A stretch of DNA of 64,000 bases from Pseudomonas simiae (GCF_900111895.1 NZ_FOKB01000004.1:618942-682941), one strand, 5' to 3'; positions 33,825 to 44,087 are shown, numbered from the stretch's first letter. The notes: a model not told the origin generated them from the sequence alone. Translations and numbers: made by a program.

Positions 33825-33835
33825 TGGGGATGGAG

Positions 33836-34810
33836 TTAGATCCCGGCCAGCGCCAGGTCCATCGCGAAGTAGGTGAAAATCAGGTCCGCACCTGCACGCT
33901 TGATCGATCCCAAGGTCTCGCGCACCACGCGGTCCTCATCAATCGCACCCGCCTGGGCGCCGAACTTGATCATCGCGTACTCTCCGCTGACCTGATACGC
34001 CGCCACCGGCAGGCGCGAGGCTTCGCGGATGTCGCGGATGATGTCGAGGTAGGCACCGGCTGGCTTGACCATCAGCGCGTCCGCGCCTTCCTGCTCGTCC
34101 AGCAGCGACTCGCGCACCGCTTCGCGGCGGTTCATCGGGTTCATCTGGTAGCTTTTGCGGTCGCCCTTGAGCGCGCTGCCCCCGGCTTCGCGGAACGGGC
34201 CGTATAGGGCCGAGGCGAATTTGGTCGAGTACGCCATGATCGGGATATGGGTGAAGCCCGCATCATCCAACGCGCGGCGGATCGCCTGGACCTGGCCGTC
34301 CATCGCTGCCGAAGGCGCAATAACGTCAGCACCGGCGCGGGCGGCAGCCACGGCTTGCTTGCCGAGGTTGACCAGGGTTGCATCGTTGTCGACATGGGCA
34401 CCGTGCATCACACCACAGTGACCGTGGTCGGTGTATTCACAGAAGCAGGTGTCGGACATCACGATCATTTCCGGCACGGCGTCCTTGATGATCGAGGACA
34501 TGCGCGAGACCAGGCCACGCTCCTTCCAGGTGTCGCTGCCGCTGGCATCCAGGTGATGTGACACGCCAAAGGTCATGACCGACTTGATGCCGGCACGGGC
34601 ATAGCGTTCGACTTCACCGGCCAGTTTTTTCTCAGGGATGCGCAATACACCGGGCATGCTGGTGATGGGCACGAAGTCGTCGATTTCTTCTTCGACGAAG
34701 ATCGGCAACACCAGGTCGTTGAGGGTGAATTCACTTTCCTGAAACAAACCACGCAGCTCCGGAGAGCGGCGCAGGCGGCGTGGGCGGGCTTGGGGGAACT
34801 GGCTGGTCAT
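33836..34810 (-). CDS. hemB: Delta-aminolevulinic acid dehydratase, cysteine (zinc) type
   Basis: A 324-residue enzyme that joins two ALA to porphobilinogen in haem synthesis. Schiff-base lysines are Lys197 ([12 protein letters not shown]) and Lys249 (MVKPAGAYL). The metal site is of the cysteine type: [15 protein letters not shown] with Cys122, Cys124 and Cys132. The P. aeruginosa enzyme has an aspartate-rich site here and needs Mg. This may therefore be a second, zinc-type HemB rather than the main one. Confidence 0.93.
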   Translation of the reverse strand: MTSQFPQARPRRLRRSPELRGLFQESEFTLNDLVLPIFVEEEIDDFVPITSMPGVLRIPEKKLAGEVERYARAGIKSVMTFGVSHHLDASGSDTWKERGLVSRMSSIIKDAVPEMIVMSDTCFCEYTDHGHCGVMHGAHVDNDATLVNLGKQAVAAARAGADVIAPSAAMDGQVQAIRRALDDAGFTHIPIMAYSTKFASALYGPFREAGGSALKGDRKSYQMNPMNRREAVRESLLDEQEGADALMVKPAGAYLDIIRDIREASRLPVAAYQVSGEYAMIKFGAQAGAIDEDRVVRETLGSIKRAGADLIFTYFAMDLALAGI

Positions 34811-34926
34811 GGCTTTCCTATCAGAAGGCAGAAATCTTTGGGGCGAAAGCTTATGCCCCTTCGCCCCGGCAGCACAAACGCCGAGGGGCCAATAGTGTAT
34901 TGCGCCGCCCGTAACAATTCATTGAT

Positions 34927-35769
34927 CTAGAGCTGCAGTCGCCCTTCGATACAGACGGCCACCGCACCGCCTACCCAGATTTCATCGCCCTGACGCTCGA
35001 CGCGAATCCGCCCCGCCCGTCCAATGGCCGTGCCCTGGCTGACCACATAACACTCAGGCGCCAGGCCTTCGGCCAGCAGCCATTGGGCGACGCCAGCGTT
35101 CAGGCTGCCGGTGGCCGGGTCCTCCGGGGCGCCATCACCCGCGATGAAGGCGCGGACCTCAAACTGCGCGTCCACATCGTCGTGAGCAGGGTCGCACGGT
35201 GCAATCACCCCCACTGCCAAACCGAGCAGTTGCGAATAGTCCGGTTGTAGAGCCAATACCTGATTGCGGTCAGCCAGCATCACCGCCAGCCAGCCCGCGC
35301 CGTTGTCGACCCATTGGCTGCGCACGATGGCCTCGGGTGCAAGGCCCAGCGCCAAGCGCACGCGTTCAACCAACGAGGCCTCCAGCGGCCCGGAGCGCAA
35401 TAACGGTGGCGCGATAAATGCCAGTTCTTCGCCCTGGCGACGGATACGCACCAGGCCGATTTCGCACTCCTGGATGATCTCCTCGCCTTTTGAAACCCCG
35501 CCGGCCTGCAGCCACGCGTAGCAACTGCCCAGCGTCGGGTGCCCGGCGAACGGCAGCTCCGTCAAGGTGGTGAAAATTCGCACCCGATAGTCAGCCCTTG
35601 GATCACGCGGTGTCAGCAAAAACGTGGTTTCACTGAGGTTGGTCCAATTGGCGAAGTCCGCCATCTGCTGGTCAGTCAGGCTGTCTGCACCGAACACCAC
35701 CGCCAGCGGGTTGCCTTTGAGCGCCACACGGCTGAAGACGTCCAGTTGCTTGAAATCGAAAGTCGGCAT
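34927..35769 (-). CDS. PhzF-family isomerase/epimerase-like protein
   Basis: A 280-residue protein of the PhzF/DapF-like fold: FKQLDVFSRVALKGNPLAVVFGADSLTDQQM at the start, NLSETTFLL containing the family's conserved Glu, LPFAGHPTLGSCYAWL and DPATGSLNAGVAQWL in the second domain. PhzF isomerises a phenazine intermediate, but most homologues have unknown substrates and no phenazine genes are present. It is 3 nt downstream of the GST gene, so both are in one operon. Confidence 0.88.
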   Translation of the reverse strand: MPTFDFKQLDVFSRVALKGNPLAVVFGADSLTDQQMADFANWTNLSETTFLLTPRDPRADYRVRIFTTLTELPFAGHPTLGSCYAWLQAGGVSKGEEIIQECEIGLVRIRRQGEELAFIAPPLLRSGPLEASLVERVRLALGLAPEAIVRSQWVDNGAGWLAVMLADRNQVLALQPDYSQLLGLAVGVIAPCDPAHDDVDAQFEVRAFIAGDGAPEDPATGSLNAGVAQWLLAEGLAPECYVVSQGTAIGRAGRIRVERQGDEIWVGGAVAVCIEGRLQL

Positions 35770-35772
35770 GCT

Positions 35773-36471
35773 TTAACTCGGAATATTGAGGCCACGGATC
35801 ACTGCCGGCCGTGCGACGAAACCGTCCAGCGCGCGCAGCACGTTAGGGAAGTCGGCAATGCCCACGAGGTCACCGGACTCGTAGAAGCCGATCAGGTTGC
35901 GGATCCACGGGAAGGTCGCGATGTCAGCGATGCTGTACTCGTCGCCCATGATCCAGGTACGGCCCAGCAGGCGTTTCTCCAGCACGTCGAGCAAGCGCCG
36001 GGATTCGGCGGCGTAACGATCGCGGGGACGCTTGTCTTCGTAGGCCTTGCCGGCGAATTTATTGAAAAAACCCAACTGGCCAAACATCGGGCCGATACCG
36101 CCCATTTGGAACATCAGCCATTGGATCGTTTCATAGCGGGTGGCCGGGTCTTCGGGGAGCAGTTGGCTGGTTTTTTCCGCCAGGTAGATCAGGATCGCGC
36201 CGGACTCGAACAGCGCCAGTGGCGAACCGCCGGGGCCATTGGTGTCGATGATCGCGGGGATCTTGTTGTTGGGGTTCAGGGACAGGAACTCGGGAGACAA
36301 CTGGTCCTGTGTCTCGAAGCTGACTTTGTGCGCTTCATAGGGCAGGCCCAGCTCTTCGAGCATGATTGAGACTTTCACTCCGTTGGGCGTCGGCAGTGAA
36401 TAGAGTTGCAAGCGCTCGGGATGCTGAGCAGGCCATTTGCTGTTGATCGGGAAAGCGGCGAGTGGGTTCAT
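35773..36471 (-). CDS. Glutathione S-transferase, YghU/Nu-class type
   Basis: From ATG 36471 the protein has 232 residues. An N-terminal extension of about 20 residues precedes the thioredoxin-like domain (LYSLPTPNGVKVSIMLEELGLPYE; NPNNKIPAIIDTNG; LFESGAILIYLAEK), then the alpha-helical domain with LFGQLGFFNKFAG-type segment and YSIADIATFPWIRN. The TPNG motif is that of the YfcG/YghU disulfide reductases. A start eight codons upstream is also possible. Confidence 0.9.
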   Translation of the reverse strand: MNPLAAFPINSKWPAQHPERLQLYSLPTPNGVKVSIMLEELGLPYEAHKVSFETQDQLSPEFLSLNPNNKIPAIIDTNGPGGSPLALFESGAILIYLAEKTSQLLPEDPATRYETIQWLMFQMGGIGPMFGQLGFFNKFAGKAYEDKRPRDRYAAESRRLLDVLEKRLLGRTWIMGDEYSIADIATFPWIRNLIGFYESGDLVGIADFPNVLRALDGFVARPAVIRGLNIPS

Positions 36472-36721
36472 CGCAAGTACCTGGGCAGAAAGCAACCATG
36501 ATAGTCATCTACCACGCGTCCTGCATGAGTCATCAATGCGCAATAACTGCTGGCTATTATCCCGTTTGGGCGAACCAATAGGCCCGCGGGCACTCTCAAG
36601 TACGCTCAAACAGTGAATGGAGGCAACGCGTTATATCGACAGGGAACACCGCAGGACGCCGGATGCGTTACTGGGGCCGGGCTTGTCCGCCTTAACCCGA
36701 TGCACTGAAGACTCGACACTA

Positions 36722-37423
36722 ATGACCATCAAGCCTTTGTGCCTTGCGCGACATCTGAAACGATATTCATACATCATGTTGCCGCTGTTATTGGTTGGCG
36801 GCGCTCTCGGCCTGACCCTGGAATCGCGCATCAGCAGCGCCGAACCCGTGGATGGCGTGCAAACCCTGGTGTTCCTGCGCCATGGTGAAAAACCCGCCGG
36901 GGGCCTGGGGCAACTCAATTGCCAGGGCCTCAACCGGGCAATGAACCTGGCCACGGTATTGCCAGACAAATTCGGCAAGGCCGATTTCGTCTTCGCCGCC
37001 AACCCGACACGCAATGTGGAAGAAGGCGAGCTGGACAATTCCTACAGCTATATTCGACCGCTGATGACCATCAGCCCCAGCGCCATCAAGCTGGGCCTGC
37101 CGGTGAACATCAAGTTTTCCGCGAATGACACCAGCGCCCTCGCCGACGAGCTGGTGGAAGACAAGTACCACAACGCCACCATCTACACCGCATGGTCCCA
37201 CGGCTACCTGCCGGAGCTGATCAACAAGGTGGCCAGTGAAGCGTCGGGCGAAAAACACACCATCACCGACGACTGGTCCGGCAGCGACTACGACACGCTG
37301 TATGTACTGACGCTGACCTGGCACAACGGCAAGGCCTCCTTGCTGAGCCGCAACTACAAGCAAGGCTTGAACGACGGCGCCGAAGGGTGCCCGGCACCGA
37401 CACAAGTGAGTGCCGATAGCTGA
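36722..37423 (+). CDS. Histidine phosphatase-like protein, membrane-anchored
   Basis: From ATG 36722 the protein has 233 residues. An N-terminal hydrophobic segment (MLPLLLVGGALGLTL) is probably an uncleaved signal anchor, followed by the RHG motif LVFLRHGEKPAGGLGQLNC with the phospho-accepting His. The second His of the fold is likely in TAWSHGYLPELI. It should be a periplasmic phosphatase of the branch-2 type. The ribosome-binding site is weak (GAAG) and a start at 36617 is possible but its sequence looks noncoding. The 250-nt region upstream holds nothing else I can identify. Confidence 0.8.
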   Translation: MTIKPLCLARHLKRYSYIMLPLLLVGGALGLTLESRISSAEPVDGVQTLVFLRHGEKPAGGLGQLNCQGLNRAMNLATVLPDKFGKADFVFAANPTRNVEEGELDNSYSYIRPLMTISPSAIKLGLPVNIKFSANDTSALADELVEDKYHNATIYTAWSHGYLPELINKVASEASGEKHTITDDWSGSDYDTLYVLTLTWHNGKASLLSRNYKQGLNDGAEGCPAPTQVSADS

Positions 37424-37467
37424 CAGCGTATGATGCGTCGCTATTGACTCACCTGCGGACTCACACC

Positions 37468-38523
37468 ATGCCCAACGTCACTTCATCCCAGCCCAACCGA
37501 GGCTGGTCTTTCTGGTGGAAACCAGCGCTGTTCCTGCTGATTGCCTGTGTTGGCCTCTACTACGTGAAGTGGTCGCCCTACTACCTCAAGGCCTTCGTGG
37601 CCGCCGACAACCACAGCATCGGCGCTTCGATCCTCAACGATCAGCAAAGCGCGCCACTGGCCGCTGCGCTGGCCTATGCCCAAGTGTATTTCCTCGCGAT
37701 CTGGAAGGCCGCCGTGCTGGCGGTGATCCTCGGTTCGCTGTTGCAAGTGCTGATACCCCGCGATTGGCTGCTGCGCCTGTTTGGCCGTGCCGGACTCGGG
37801 TCTACCTTGCGCGGCGGGCTGTTTGCCTTGCCGGGGATGATGTGCAGCTGCTGCGCGGCACCGGTTGCGGCAGGCATGCGCCGCCAGCAGGTGTCCGTGG
37901 GCGCGGCGCTGGCCTTCTGGATCGCCAACCCGGTACTCAACCCTGCCACCCTGGTATTCATGGGCTTTGTGCTGGGCTGGGGCTTTACCGCGTTACGCCT
38001 GGTGGCAGGCATTGTGTTGGTGGTGGGTGTGTCGCTGGTGGCGCAGCGCATTTCGCGGCCGGATCAGGTTCCTGAGCCAGCGCTGGAGGCGATGGCCGAA
38101 GTCAGCGTTGTCGAGTCCCAACCCTTCCTGAGCCGCTGGCTGCGCACCCTGTGGCAACTGTTCTGGAGCACCATCCCGGTCTACATCCTGGCGGTGCTGA
38201 TCCTGGGCGCGGCGCGGGTGTGGCTGTTCCCGCATGTGGATGGGGCCATGACCAACAGCCTGGTGTGGCTGGTGCCATTGGCGATTGTCGGCACGTTGTT
38301 CGTGATTCCTACGGCGGCAGAGATACCTATCGTACAAACCATGATGGCCCTGGGCATGGGCACCGGCCCGGCCGTGGCCCTGTTGATGACCTTGCCCAGT
38401 GTGAGCCTGCCGTCACTGCTGATGCTGCGTAAGGATTTTGATGCGCGAGTGCTGGCAACGGTTGCCGGATTGACCATGCTGGTGGGAGTGGTGTGTGGGT
38501 TGATCGGAGCGGTGCTTCTTTAG
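37468..38523 (+). CDS. Permease, DUF318/ArsP-like (SO_0444 Cu/Zn efflux type)
   Basis: From ATG 37468 the protein has 351 residues and about eight to ten membrane helices. Each half has the family's motif: LPGMMCSCCAAPVAAGMRR with an adjacent Cys pair, and IPTAAEIPIVQTMMALGMGTGPAVALLMTLPSVSLPSL in the second half. Cys pairs in such permeases suggest binding of arsenicals, copper or zinc. The gene follows the phosphatase gene by 44 nt and may be cotranscribed. Confidence 0.85.
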   Translation: MPNVTSSQPNRGWSFWWKPALFLLIACVGLYYVKWSPYYLKAFVAADNHSIGASILNDQQSAPLAAALAYAQVYFLAIWKAAVLAVILGSLLQVLIPRDWLLRLFGRAGLGSTLRGGLFALPGMMCSCCAAPVAAGMRRQQVSVGAALAFWIANPVLNPATLVFMGFVLGWGFTALRLVAGIVLVVGVSLVAQRISRPDQVPEPALEAMAEVSVVESQPFLSRWLRTLWQLFWSTIPVYILAVLILGAARVWLFPHVDGAMTNSLVWLVPLAIVGTLFVIPTAAEIPIVQTMMALGMGTGPAVALLMTLPSVSLPSLLMLRKDFDARVLATVAGLTMLVGVVCGLIGAVLL

Positions 38524-38598
38524 ATTTTGGATGAGCTTCAGGCGCTCATCGAAGGCACGCCAGCTTGCACGTTTGACGGTGTTCACACACCAGCCTGT

Positions 38599-38626
38599 GG
38601 GTGCCGGCGTGCCTGCGATGGCACCC
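38599..38626. repeat. REP-like hairpin between permease and mnmH
   Basis: GGGTGCC (38599-38605) and GGCACCC (38620-38626) are reverse complements around GGCGTGCCTGCGAT, a segment shared with the REPIN at 30416. A second hairpin, GATGAGC/GCTCATC, lies just after the permease stop codon. Confidence 0.6.
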
Positions 38627-38633
38627 GAAAAGT

Positions 38634-39728
38634 TCACCCCATTCGTTCGCGCAGATACTCCACCACCGCGCCCTGCTCCCCGGCAAACTCGATCCGCGCG
38701 CCTTTGCTTTCACGCTGGAACGCGTACATCGGGTCGTAGTACTCGCGCAGCAGCCCCTCGATCCAGACCCGATGCAAATCCACTGCGCCACTGCGCGCCT
38801 GCTCCGCCAGGGCGTCCTGCATCACCGCTTGCAGTCGCTGGAAACGTTCGCCACCGAGGCGCTTGTGAATATTGGCCAGGCTCTGGGTCAGCCGCTCGGC
38901 AAACAGCGCGTGGCCCTGCTCGCCAAATACGTCGACGAACTCCGCACACAGGTCCACGACATAATCGCGCAGGATGCGTTCGACTCGCCCCTCGACGCTG
39001 TCCTCCAGCCAAACCATGGGATAAGTCTGCATCCCCTTGTGCAACGGCAACGGCAACGCACAACTGCCAATCATGCGGCTCTCGTCCTCGACCACGAATC
39101 CCTCGATGCCGCCGGCACGTTTCTTCAGCAGGTCCACTGCCAGGCGGTTTTCAAAGTCGATGTTGGACGGCTGGCCCGTAGCACGCTTACCGAAGCTGGA
39201 ACCGCGATGGTTGGCATGCCCCTCCAGATCCAGGGCATTGCGCAACTGGCCGAGGACTTCGGTCTTGCCGGTGCCGGTCATACCGCCCAGCAACACGAAA
39301 TCACATTGTGTGGCCGCTTGCTCGAGGGTCTCCAGCAAAAAGGACCGCATGGCCTTATAGCCGCCGCCGACACGCGGGTATTCAATGCCCGCCTCGGTCT
39401 TTAGCCATTGCTGCACGATCTGCGAACGCAGACCGCCGCGAAAGCAATACAGGTAGCCCTCGGGATTGGCCTGGGCGAACTGCGCCCACTGTTCGATGCG
39501 TTGCGCCTTGATCGCGCCGGACACCAGTTCGTGCCCGAGCACGATTGCCGCTTGCTGGCCCTGCTGCTTGTAGCAGGTGCCGACACGCTGGCGTTCATCG
39601 TCGGTCATCAGCGGCAAGTTGACGGTCCCAGGGAACGCGCCTTTGACGAATTCGACCGGCGCGCGGGTGTCCATCATCGGCCGGTCATTGAGGAAGATGT
39701 CGCGGTAGTCAGTGATGTCAGTCGCCAT
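38634..39728 (-). CDS. mnmH: tRNA 2-selenouridine synthase
   Basis: A 364-residue protein: an N-terminal rhodanese domain with the active-site Cys in [15 protein letters not shown], then a P-loop domain with [12 protein letters not shown]. It converts 5-substituted 2-thiouridine at tRNA wobble position 34 to 2-selenouridine through a geranylated intermediate, using selenophosphate. The selenophosphate synthetase gene lies directly upstream and overlaps by one base (TAATG), so the two are translationally coupled. Confidence 0.96.
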   Translation of the reverse strand: MATDITDYRDIFLNDRPMMDTRAPVEFVKGAFPGTVNLPLMTDDERQRVGTCYKQQGQQAAIVLGHELVSGAIKAQRIEQWAQFAQANPEGYLYCFRGGLRSQIVQQWLKTEAGIEYPRVGGGYKAMRSFLLETLEQAATQCDFVLLGGMTGTGKTEVLGQLRNALDLEGHANHRGSSFGKRATGQPSNIDFENRLAVDLLKKRAGGIEGFVVEDESRMIGSCALPLPLHKGMQTYPMVWLEDSVEGRVERILRDYVVDLCAEFVDVFGEQGHALFAERLTQSLANIHKRLGGERFQRLQAVMQDALAEQARSGAVDLHRVWIEGLLREYYDPMYAFQRESKGARIEFAGEQGAVVEYLRERMG

Positions 39729-40762
39729 TAAAACACCTCTACCGCGTGGCGCTGTCGCTCAACCAATGCGCCGATAGGCTCAAGGCTCAGGCCCAGTTCC
39801 GCGGCCACTGAATGGAACTCGGCGTCGCCCTCGGGGGTGACCGCTATCAAAAGCCCGCCACTGGTCTGCGGATCGCACAGCACGCGCTTATGCAACTCCT
39901 GCAGACGCCCGAGCTTGCTGGAATAACTGTCAAAGTTGCGCAGGGTCCCCCCCGGCATACAGCCCTGCTCCAAGTAGTCCTCAATCCCAGGCAGGCGTGG
40001 GACTTTTGCGTATTCGATGCGTGCCGACACCCCGCTGCCGTCAGCCATTTCCACCAAATGTCCCAAGAGGCCGAAGCCAGTGACGTCGGTCATGGCCGTT
40101 ACCCCCGCCAGTTTGCCGAAACGGCTGCCAGGCTTGTTAAGGGTACACATCCAGTCACGTGCGAGGCCGATGTCTGCCTCGCGCAACTTGCCCTTCTTCT
40201 CAGCGGTGGTCAGGATGCCGATGCCAATGGGCTTGGTGAGATACAGGCGGCAACCGACGGTAGCGGTATCATTGCGCTTCATATGGCGCTTTTGCACGAT
40301 GCCGGTCACCGCCAGCCCGAAGATCGGCTCCGGGGCGTCGATGGAGTGACCGCCCGCCAGGGGAATACCGGCTTCATCGCATACCGAACGGCCGCCACGG
40401 ATCACCTCCCGCGCAATCTCCGGCGCCAGCACATTGACCGGCCAGCCGAGAATGGCGATGGCCATCAGCGGGTCGCCGCCCATAGCGTAGATGTCGCTGA
40501 TTGCGTTGGTGGCAGCAATCCGGCCGAAATCGAAGGGGTCATCGACAATCGGCATGAAGAAGTCAGTGGTCGAGACCACGCCGCGCTCGTCATCAATCGC
40601 GTACACCGCCGCGTCATCGCGCGACGCGTTGCCCACCCACAGGTTGGGATCGAGGTTCTGTGCGCCGCTACCGGCGAGGATCACCTCCAATACCTGGGGC
40701 GATATCTTGCAACCGCATCCCGCGCCATGGCTGTACTGGGTAAGACGAATCGGCTCGTTCAT
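39728..40762 (-). CDS. selD: Selenide, water dikinase (selenophosphate synthetase)
   Basis: From ATG 40762 the protein has 344 residues. The active-site motif is [10 protein letters not shown] with Cys16 and Lys19, equivalent to E. coli Cys17 and Lys20; it is a Cys, not a selenocysteine, enzyme. An ATP-binding domain follows ([42 protein letters not shown]). It makes selenophosphate from selenide and ATP for mnmH. SelA and SelB are not in the window, so whether the cell makes selenoproteins is open. An upstream in-frame start would add 15 residues with no ribosome-binding site. Confidence 0.96.
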   Translation of the reverse strand: MNEPIRLTQYSHGAGCGCKISPQVLEVILAGSGAQNLDPNLWVGNASRDDAAVYAIDDERGVVSTTDFFMPIVDDPFDFGRIAATNAISDIYAMGGDPLMAIAILGWPVNVLAPEIAREVIRGGRSVCDEAGIPLAGGHSIDAPEPIFGLAVTGIVQKRHMKRNDTATVGCRLYLTKPIGIGILTTAEKKGKLREADIGLARDWMCTLNKPGSRFGKLAGVTAMTDVTGFGLLGHLVEMADGSGVSARIEYAKVPRLPGIEDYLEQGCMPGGTLRNFDSYSSKLGRLQELHKRVLCDPQTSGGLLIAVTPEGDAEFHSVAAELGLSLEPIGALVERQRHAVEVF

Positions 40763-40855
40763 GGTGGACCTCACGCTATCAAGTGCGCGAATTCTAACAG
40801 ACAGCAAAAGCCGGCTGGGCTCTTGTGAGCGCAGCCGGCCTATTGGGTGCAGCGG

Positions 40856-41608
40856 TTACTGACGGGCAGCCAGCAAACGCTTGTGACGGTTACGTCGGGC
40901 GATGTTCAGGCACTCGATCGCCGCCGAGAACGCCATGGCCGCATACACGTAGCCTTTAGGCACATGGGCGCCGAAGCCTTCGGCGATCAACGTCATACCG
41001 ATCATGATCAGGAAGCCCAGGGCCAGCATTACCACGGTCGGGTTGTCGTTGATGAACTTGGCCAACGGCTCGGCCGCCACCAGCATCACGATCACCGAGG
41101 TCACGACGGCAATGATCATGATCGGCAAGTGCTCGGTCATGCCCACGGCGGTGATGATGCTGTCGATGGAGAACACCAGGTCGAGCAACAGGATCTGGCC
41201 GATGGCCGCGGCGAAACCGATGGCCACGACGTTGCCAGCGCTGGTTTCCTTCTCTTCCGGCTCCGGGTCCATGCTGTGATGGATCTCGGTGGTCGCCTTC
41301 CACACCAGGAACAGGCCACCGGCGATCAGGATCATGTCCTTCCACGAAAACGCCTGGCCAAACACTTCGAATACCGGCGCGGTCAACTGCACGATGAACG
41401 CGATGGTGCTCAACAGGCCCAGACGCAACACCAACGCCATGCTGATACCGATGCGCCGCGCCTTGGCCCGATGCTGCTCCGGCAGCTTGTTGGTGAGGAT
41501 CGAGATGAAGATCAGGTTATCGATGCCCAGCACGATCTCCATGACGATCAAGGTCGCCAGGGCAACCCAGGCGGTGGGGCTGGCGGCCAGTTGTAAAAGG
41601 TAATCCAT
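40856..41608 (-). CDS. TerC family membrane protein
   Basis: A 250-residue protein with about seven membrane helices, carrying TerC features: [20 protein letters not shown] with conserved Asp, then [12 protein letters not shown] and a C-terminal tail rich in Arg and Lys. TerC proteins are linked to tellurite resistance and, in several bacteria, to manganese or calcium handling at membrane protein insertion. A small lipoprotein gene follows upstream with 28 nt spacing. Confidence 0.9.
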   Translation of the reverse strand: MDYLLQLAASPTAWVALATLIVMEIVLGIDNLIFISILTNKLPEQHRAKARRIGISMALVLRLGLLSTIAFIVQLTAPVFEVFGQAFSWKDMILIAGGLFLVWKATTEIHHSMDPEPEEKETSAGNVVAIGFAAAIGQILLLDLVFSIDSIITAVGMTEHLPIMIIAVVTSVIVMLVAAEPLAKFINDNPTVVMLALGFLIMIGMTLIAEGFGAHVPKGYVYAAMAFSAAIECLNIARRNRHKRLLAARQ

Positions 41609-41636
41609 AGGTCAGTCCTGACGTTGTGCGGGAAAA

Positions 41637-41888
41637 TTAGGCTTCTGTGCTGTTCGATTCTGTTTCTTTCTCTTCCTGATCATCCTTCTTCTGTGGGTTG
41701 ATCAGGCCATTTGTCGCTTCACTCAATGCCTGCTCGGCCGCCTTATGCGTGTCATCGATGGCTTGCTTGGCCGATTCGGTGGCCTTGCCCAGCACCTGCT
41801 GCGCGCTTTTTTCGACCTGATCGCAGCCGCTGATCACCACCAATGAAAGCGCAAGCAACGATGCCGCGCCCAGGGAATTGAGTTTCAT
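41637..41888 (-). CDS. Small lipoprotein with amphipathic helices
   Basis: An 83-residue protein with a lipobox VVISGC (Cys22), followed by a helical stretch rich in Ala, Lys and Glu (VEKSAQQVLGKATESAKQAI, then DDTHKAAEQALSEATNGL) and an acidic tail. The layout resembles small outer-membrane lipoproteins such as Lpp-like or entericidin-like peptides, but no family is clear. It is 28 nt upstream of terC and probably cotranscribed. Confidence 0.75.
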   Translation of the reverse strand: MKLNSLGAASLLALSLVVISGCDQVEKSAQQVLGKATESAKQAIDDTHKAAEQALSEATNGLINPQKKDDQEEKETESNSTEA

Positions 41889-41993
41889 GATGTCTTCCTC
41901 GTTAGAACCATTGGGTCCAGATAGTGGCCCCGCGATAGCGAGGCATTCTATGCAGGTGAACAGTTCAGGAAAATTCGTATTTTTCTCGCGTAT

Positions 41994-42012
41994 ACTTCGA
42001 TTTTTACGAAGT
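41994..42012. promoter_or_regulatory. Inverted repeat just upstream of nhaR
   Basis: ACTTCG-ATTTTTA-CGAAGT, a perfect 6-bp inverted repeat with 7-nt AT-rich spacer ten bases before the nhaR start. Likely autoregulatory site of the LysR-type regulator. Confidence 0.5.
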
Positions 42013-42022
42013 TATGGTTGCC

Positions 42023-42925
42023 ATGCTCAATTACCGACAACTGCACTATTTCTGGGTGGTGGCCAAGACTGGCAGCATCGTGCGTGCGTGTGAGCAGCTT
42101 AACCTCACGCCCCAGACCATCAGCGGGCAGATTAGCCTGTTGGAACAAACCTTTGGTATCGCGCTGTTTCAGCGCGTCGGCCGTCAGCTGGAATTGACTG
42201 AAGCCGGACGCCAGGCCCTGCCCTATGCCGAGCAGATGTTCCAGACCGGCAATGAATTGGAGGCCATGCTGCGCGCGCAGCCCAATGAACAGCAGATCCT
42301 GTTCCGCGTCGGCGTGGCGGATGTGGTGCCCAAGTCCATCGTCTACCGATTGATTGCGCCGACCATGGAGTTGAGCGAGGCGATCCGCATTACCTGCCGC
42401 GAAGACAAGCTCGAACGCCTGCTGGCCGACCTGGCCATCCAGCGCCTGGACCTGGTGATTTCCGACAGCCCCATGCCGACACACTTGGACATCAAGGGCT
42501 ACAGCCAGAAGTTGGGCGAGTGTGGCATCAGCTTTTTCGCCACCCAGGCGTTGGCTGACACATACGGCGGGGATTTCCCACAATGCCTGCACGGCGCGCC
42601 ACTATTGATTCCAGGGGCGGAAACCGTGGTCCGCAGCCGTTTGCAGCGCTGGTTTGCCGAACAGCAGATCCAACCAAAAATCATCGGTGAATTCGACGAC
42701 AGCGCCTTGATGCAGGCATTCGGCCAATCCGGCAGCGGGATCTTTATCGCCCCCAGCGTGATTGCCGATGAAGTGGTGCGCCAGTACGGCGTGGCGCTGA
42801 TTGGCCAGACCGTGGCGGTGACCGAGTCGTTCTACGCGATCTCGGTGGAACGCAAGGTCAAGCACCCCGGCATCGTGGCGATTACCGAAGGCGCTCGACG
42901 GGAGCTGTTCACCACCCTGCCCTGA
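42023..42925 (+). CDS. nhaR: LysR-type activator NhaR
   Basis: From ATG 42023 the protein has 300 residues. The helix-turn-helix begins MLNYRQLHYFWVVAKTGSIVRACEQLNLTPQTISGQISLLEQTFGIALFQRVGR, which is diagnostic for NhaR. The effector domain matches NhaR in VGVADVVPKSIVYRLI and in the VERKVKHPGIVAI tail. NhaR activates Na+/H+ antiporter genes in response to Na+ and in E. coli also controls biofilm polysaccharide. No nhaA is adjacent here. Confidence 0.92.
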   Translation: MLNYRQLHYFWVVAKTGSIVRACEQLNLTPQTISGQISLLEQTFGIALFQRVGRQLELTEAGRQALPYAEQMFQTGNELEAMLRAQPNEQQILFRVGVADVVPKSIVYRLIAPTMELSEAIRITCREDKLERLLADLAIQRLDLVISDSPMPTHLDIKGYSQKLGECGISFFATQALADTYGGDFPQCLHGAPLLIPGAETVVRSRLQRWFAEQQIQPKIIGEFDDSALMQAFGQSGSGIFIAPSVIADEVVRQYGVALIGQTVAVTESFYAISVERKVKHPGIVAITEGARRELFTTLP

Positions 42926-42929
42926 CGGC

Positions 42930-44087
42930 TCAGGCCTGGGAGGCGACCGGTTGCTTGGCGGTCATCAGCCACAACGCCAGCAGGATCGACACGAGGATAA
43001 ACCCGGACGCGGCAAAGCCCAGGCTGCCCAAGCCGAGGGTGTCGATCACATGGCCACCCACCATGGCGCCCAGGCCGATTCCCAGGTTGGCCCCGGCGAT
43101 GTTGAGTGACGCCGCAAATGCAGGTGCATGAGGCGCGGCCTTCATCAAGCGCACATGGCTGACCAGAAACATCGCCGCCTGGGTCACGCCCCACACGGCC
43201 ATCGCCGCCGCCAGGCCAATGGTGGAATGGATCGCCGGCACCAGCGCGACCATGCCCGCAATCATGAAGCCACAGAACACCATCGACGCGATCAACGGAT
43301 GGCGATCCACCGCACGCCCGCCCAACGAATTGCCAATCAGCCCGACGGCACCGAAGCCCATCAGGCACCAGCCCACCAACGTACCGTCGAAACCGGCCAG
43401 GCGCTCCAGGATGTCCGCTAAGTAGGTGTATGCCGTGAACATGCCGCTGAACACCAGAATCGACAGCAGGATATGCCCCTGCATCAGCGGGTTACGCAGG
43501 ATCTTGAACTGCGAGCGCAACGTCACTTCATCATTCTTGGGCTGGGTCACCGGCAGGTAGATAAACAGCAGCAAGGCCTTGGCCAACGCCACCACCGCGA
43601 GGATGGCAAACGCGGCGCGCCAGCCGAACATATCGGCAATCAAGGTACCCACCGGAATGCCGAAGACCGTGGCGCAGACGATACCAAAGCCGATCTTCTC
43701 GATGGCACGCCCGGCGAATTCCGGGCCGACGATGTCCACCGCCGTTTCGCTGGCCAACGCCCAGAACACCGGCAGCCCCAGCGCCGGGATCAACCGCGCC
43801 AATGCCATCACCCAGATATTCGGTGCCAGCGCCGCCACCGTATTGGCCACGCCGAACAGGATCAGGATGCTGATGAACAGCCGTTTGCGTGGGAAACGCG
43901 CGCAATAGGCTGTCAGAAACGGACCAAAGGCCGCCACGGTAAACGCGAACAAGGTCACCAGCAGCCCAGCCTGGGACACACTCACATTCAGGTCCCGCGC
44001 GATGGAGGGCAGCAGGCCGACAATGACGAATTCCGTGGTCAGCACCGTAAAGCCGGCGGCTGACAGCAGCAGGATGGGAAACAACAT
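42930..44087 (-). CDS. MFS transporter, DHA1/AraJ-like
   Basis: From ATG 44087 the protein has 385 residues and twelve membrane helices: MLFPILLLSAAGFTVLTTEFVIVGLLPSIARDL is the typical start of the DHA1 sugar-efflux/AraJ branch, with ARFPRKRLF after helix 2. Upstream in-frame sequence would add 46 residues, but the hydrophobic start at 44087 matches family members. The substrate is unknown. It converges with nhaR at a 4-nt gap and diverges from sstT. Confidence 0.88.
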   Translation of the reverse strand: MLFPILLLSAAGFTVLTTEFVIVGLLPSIARDLNVSVSQAGLLVTLFAFTVAAFGPFLTAYCARFPRKRLFISILILFGVANTVAALAPNIWVMALARLIPALGLPVFWALASETAVDIVGPEFAGRAIEKIGFGIVCATVFGIPVGTLIADMFGWRAAFAILAVVALAKALLLFIYLPVTQPKNDEVTLRSQFKILRNPLMQGHILLSILVFSGMFTAYTYLADILERLAGFDGTLVGWCLMGFGAVGLIGNSLGGRAVDRHPLIASMVFCGFMIAGMVALVPAIHSTIGLAAAMAVWGVTQAAMFLVSHVRLMKAAPHAPAFAASLNIAGANLGIGLGAMVGGHVIDTLGLGSLGFAASGFILVSILLALWLMTAKQPVASQA

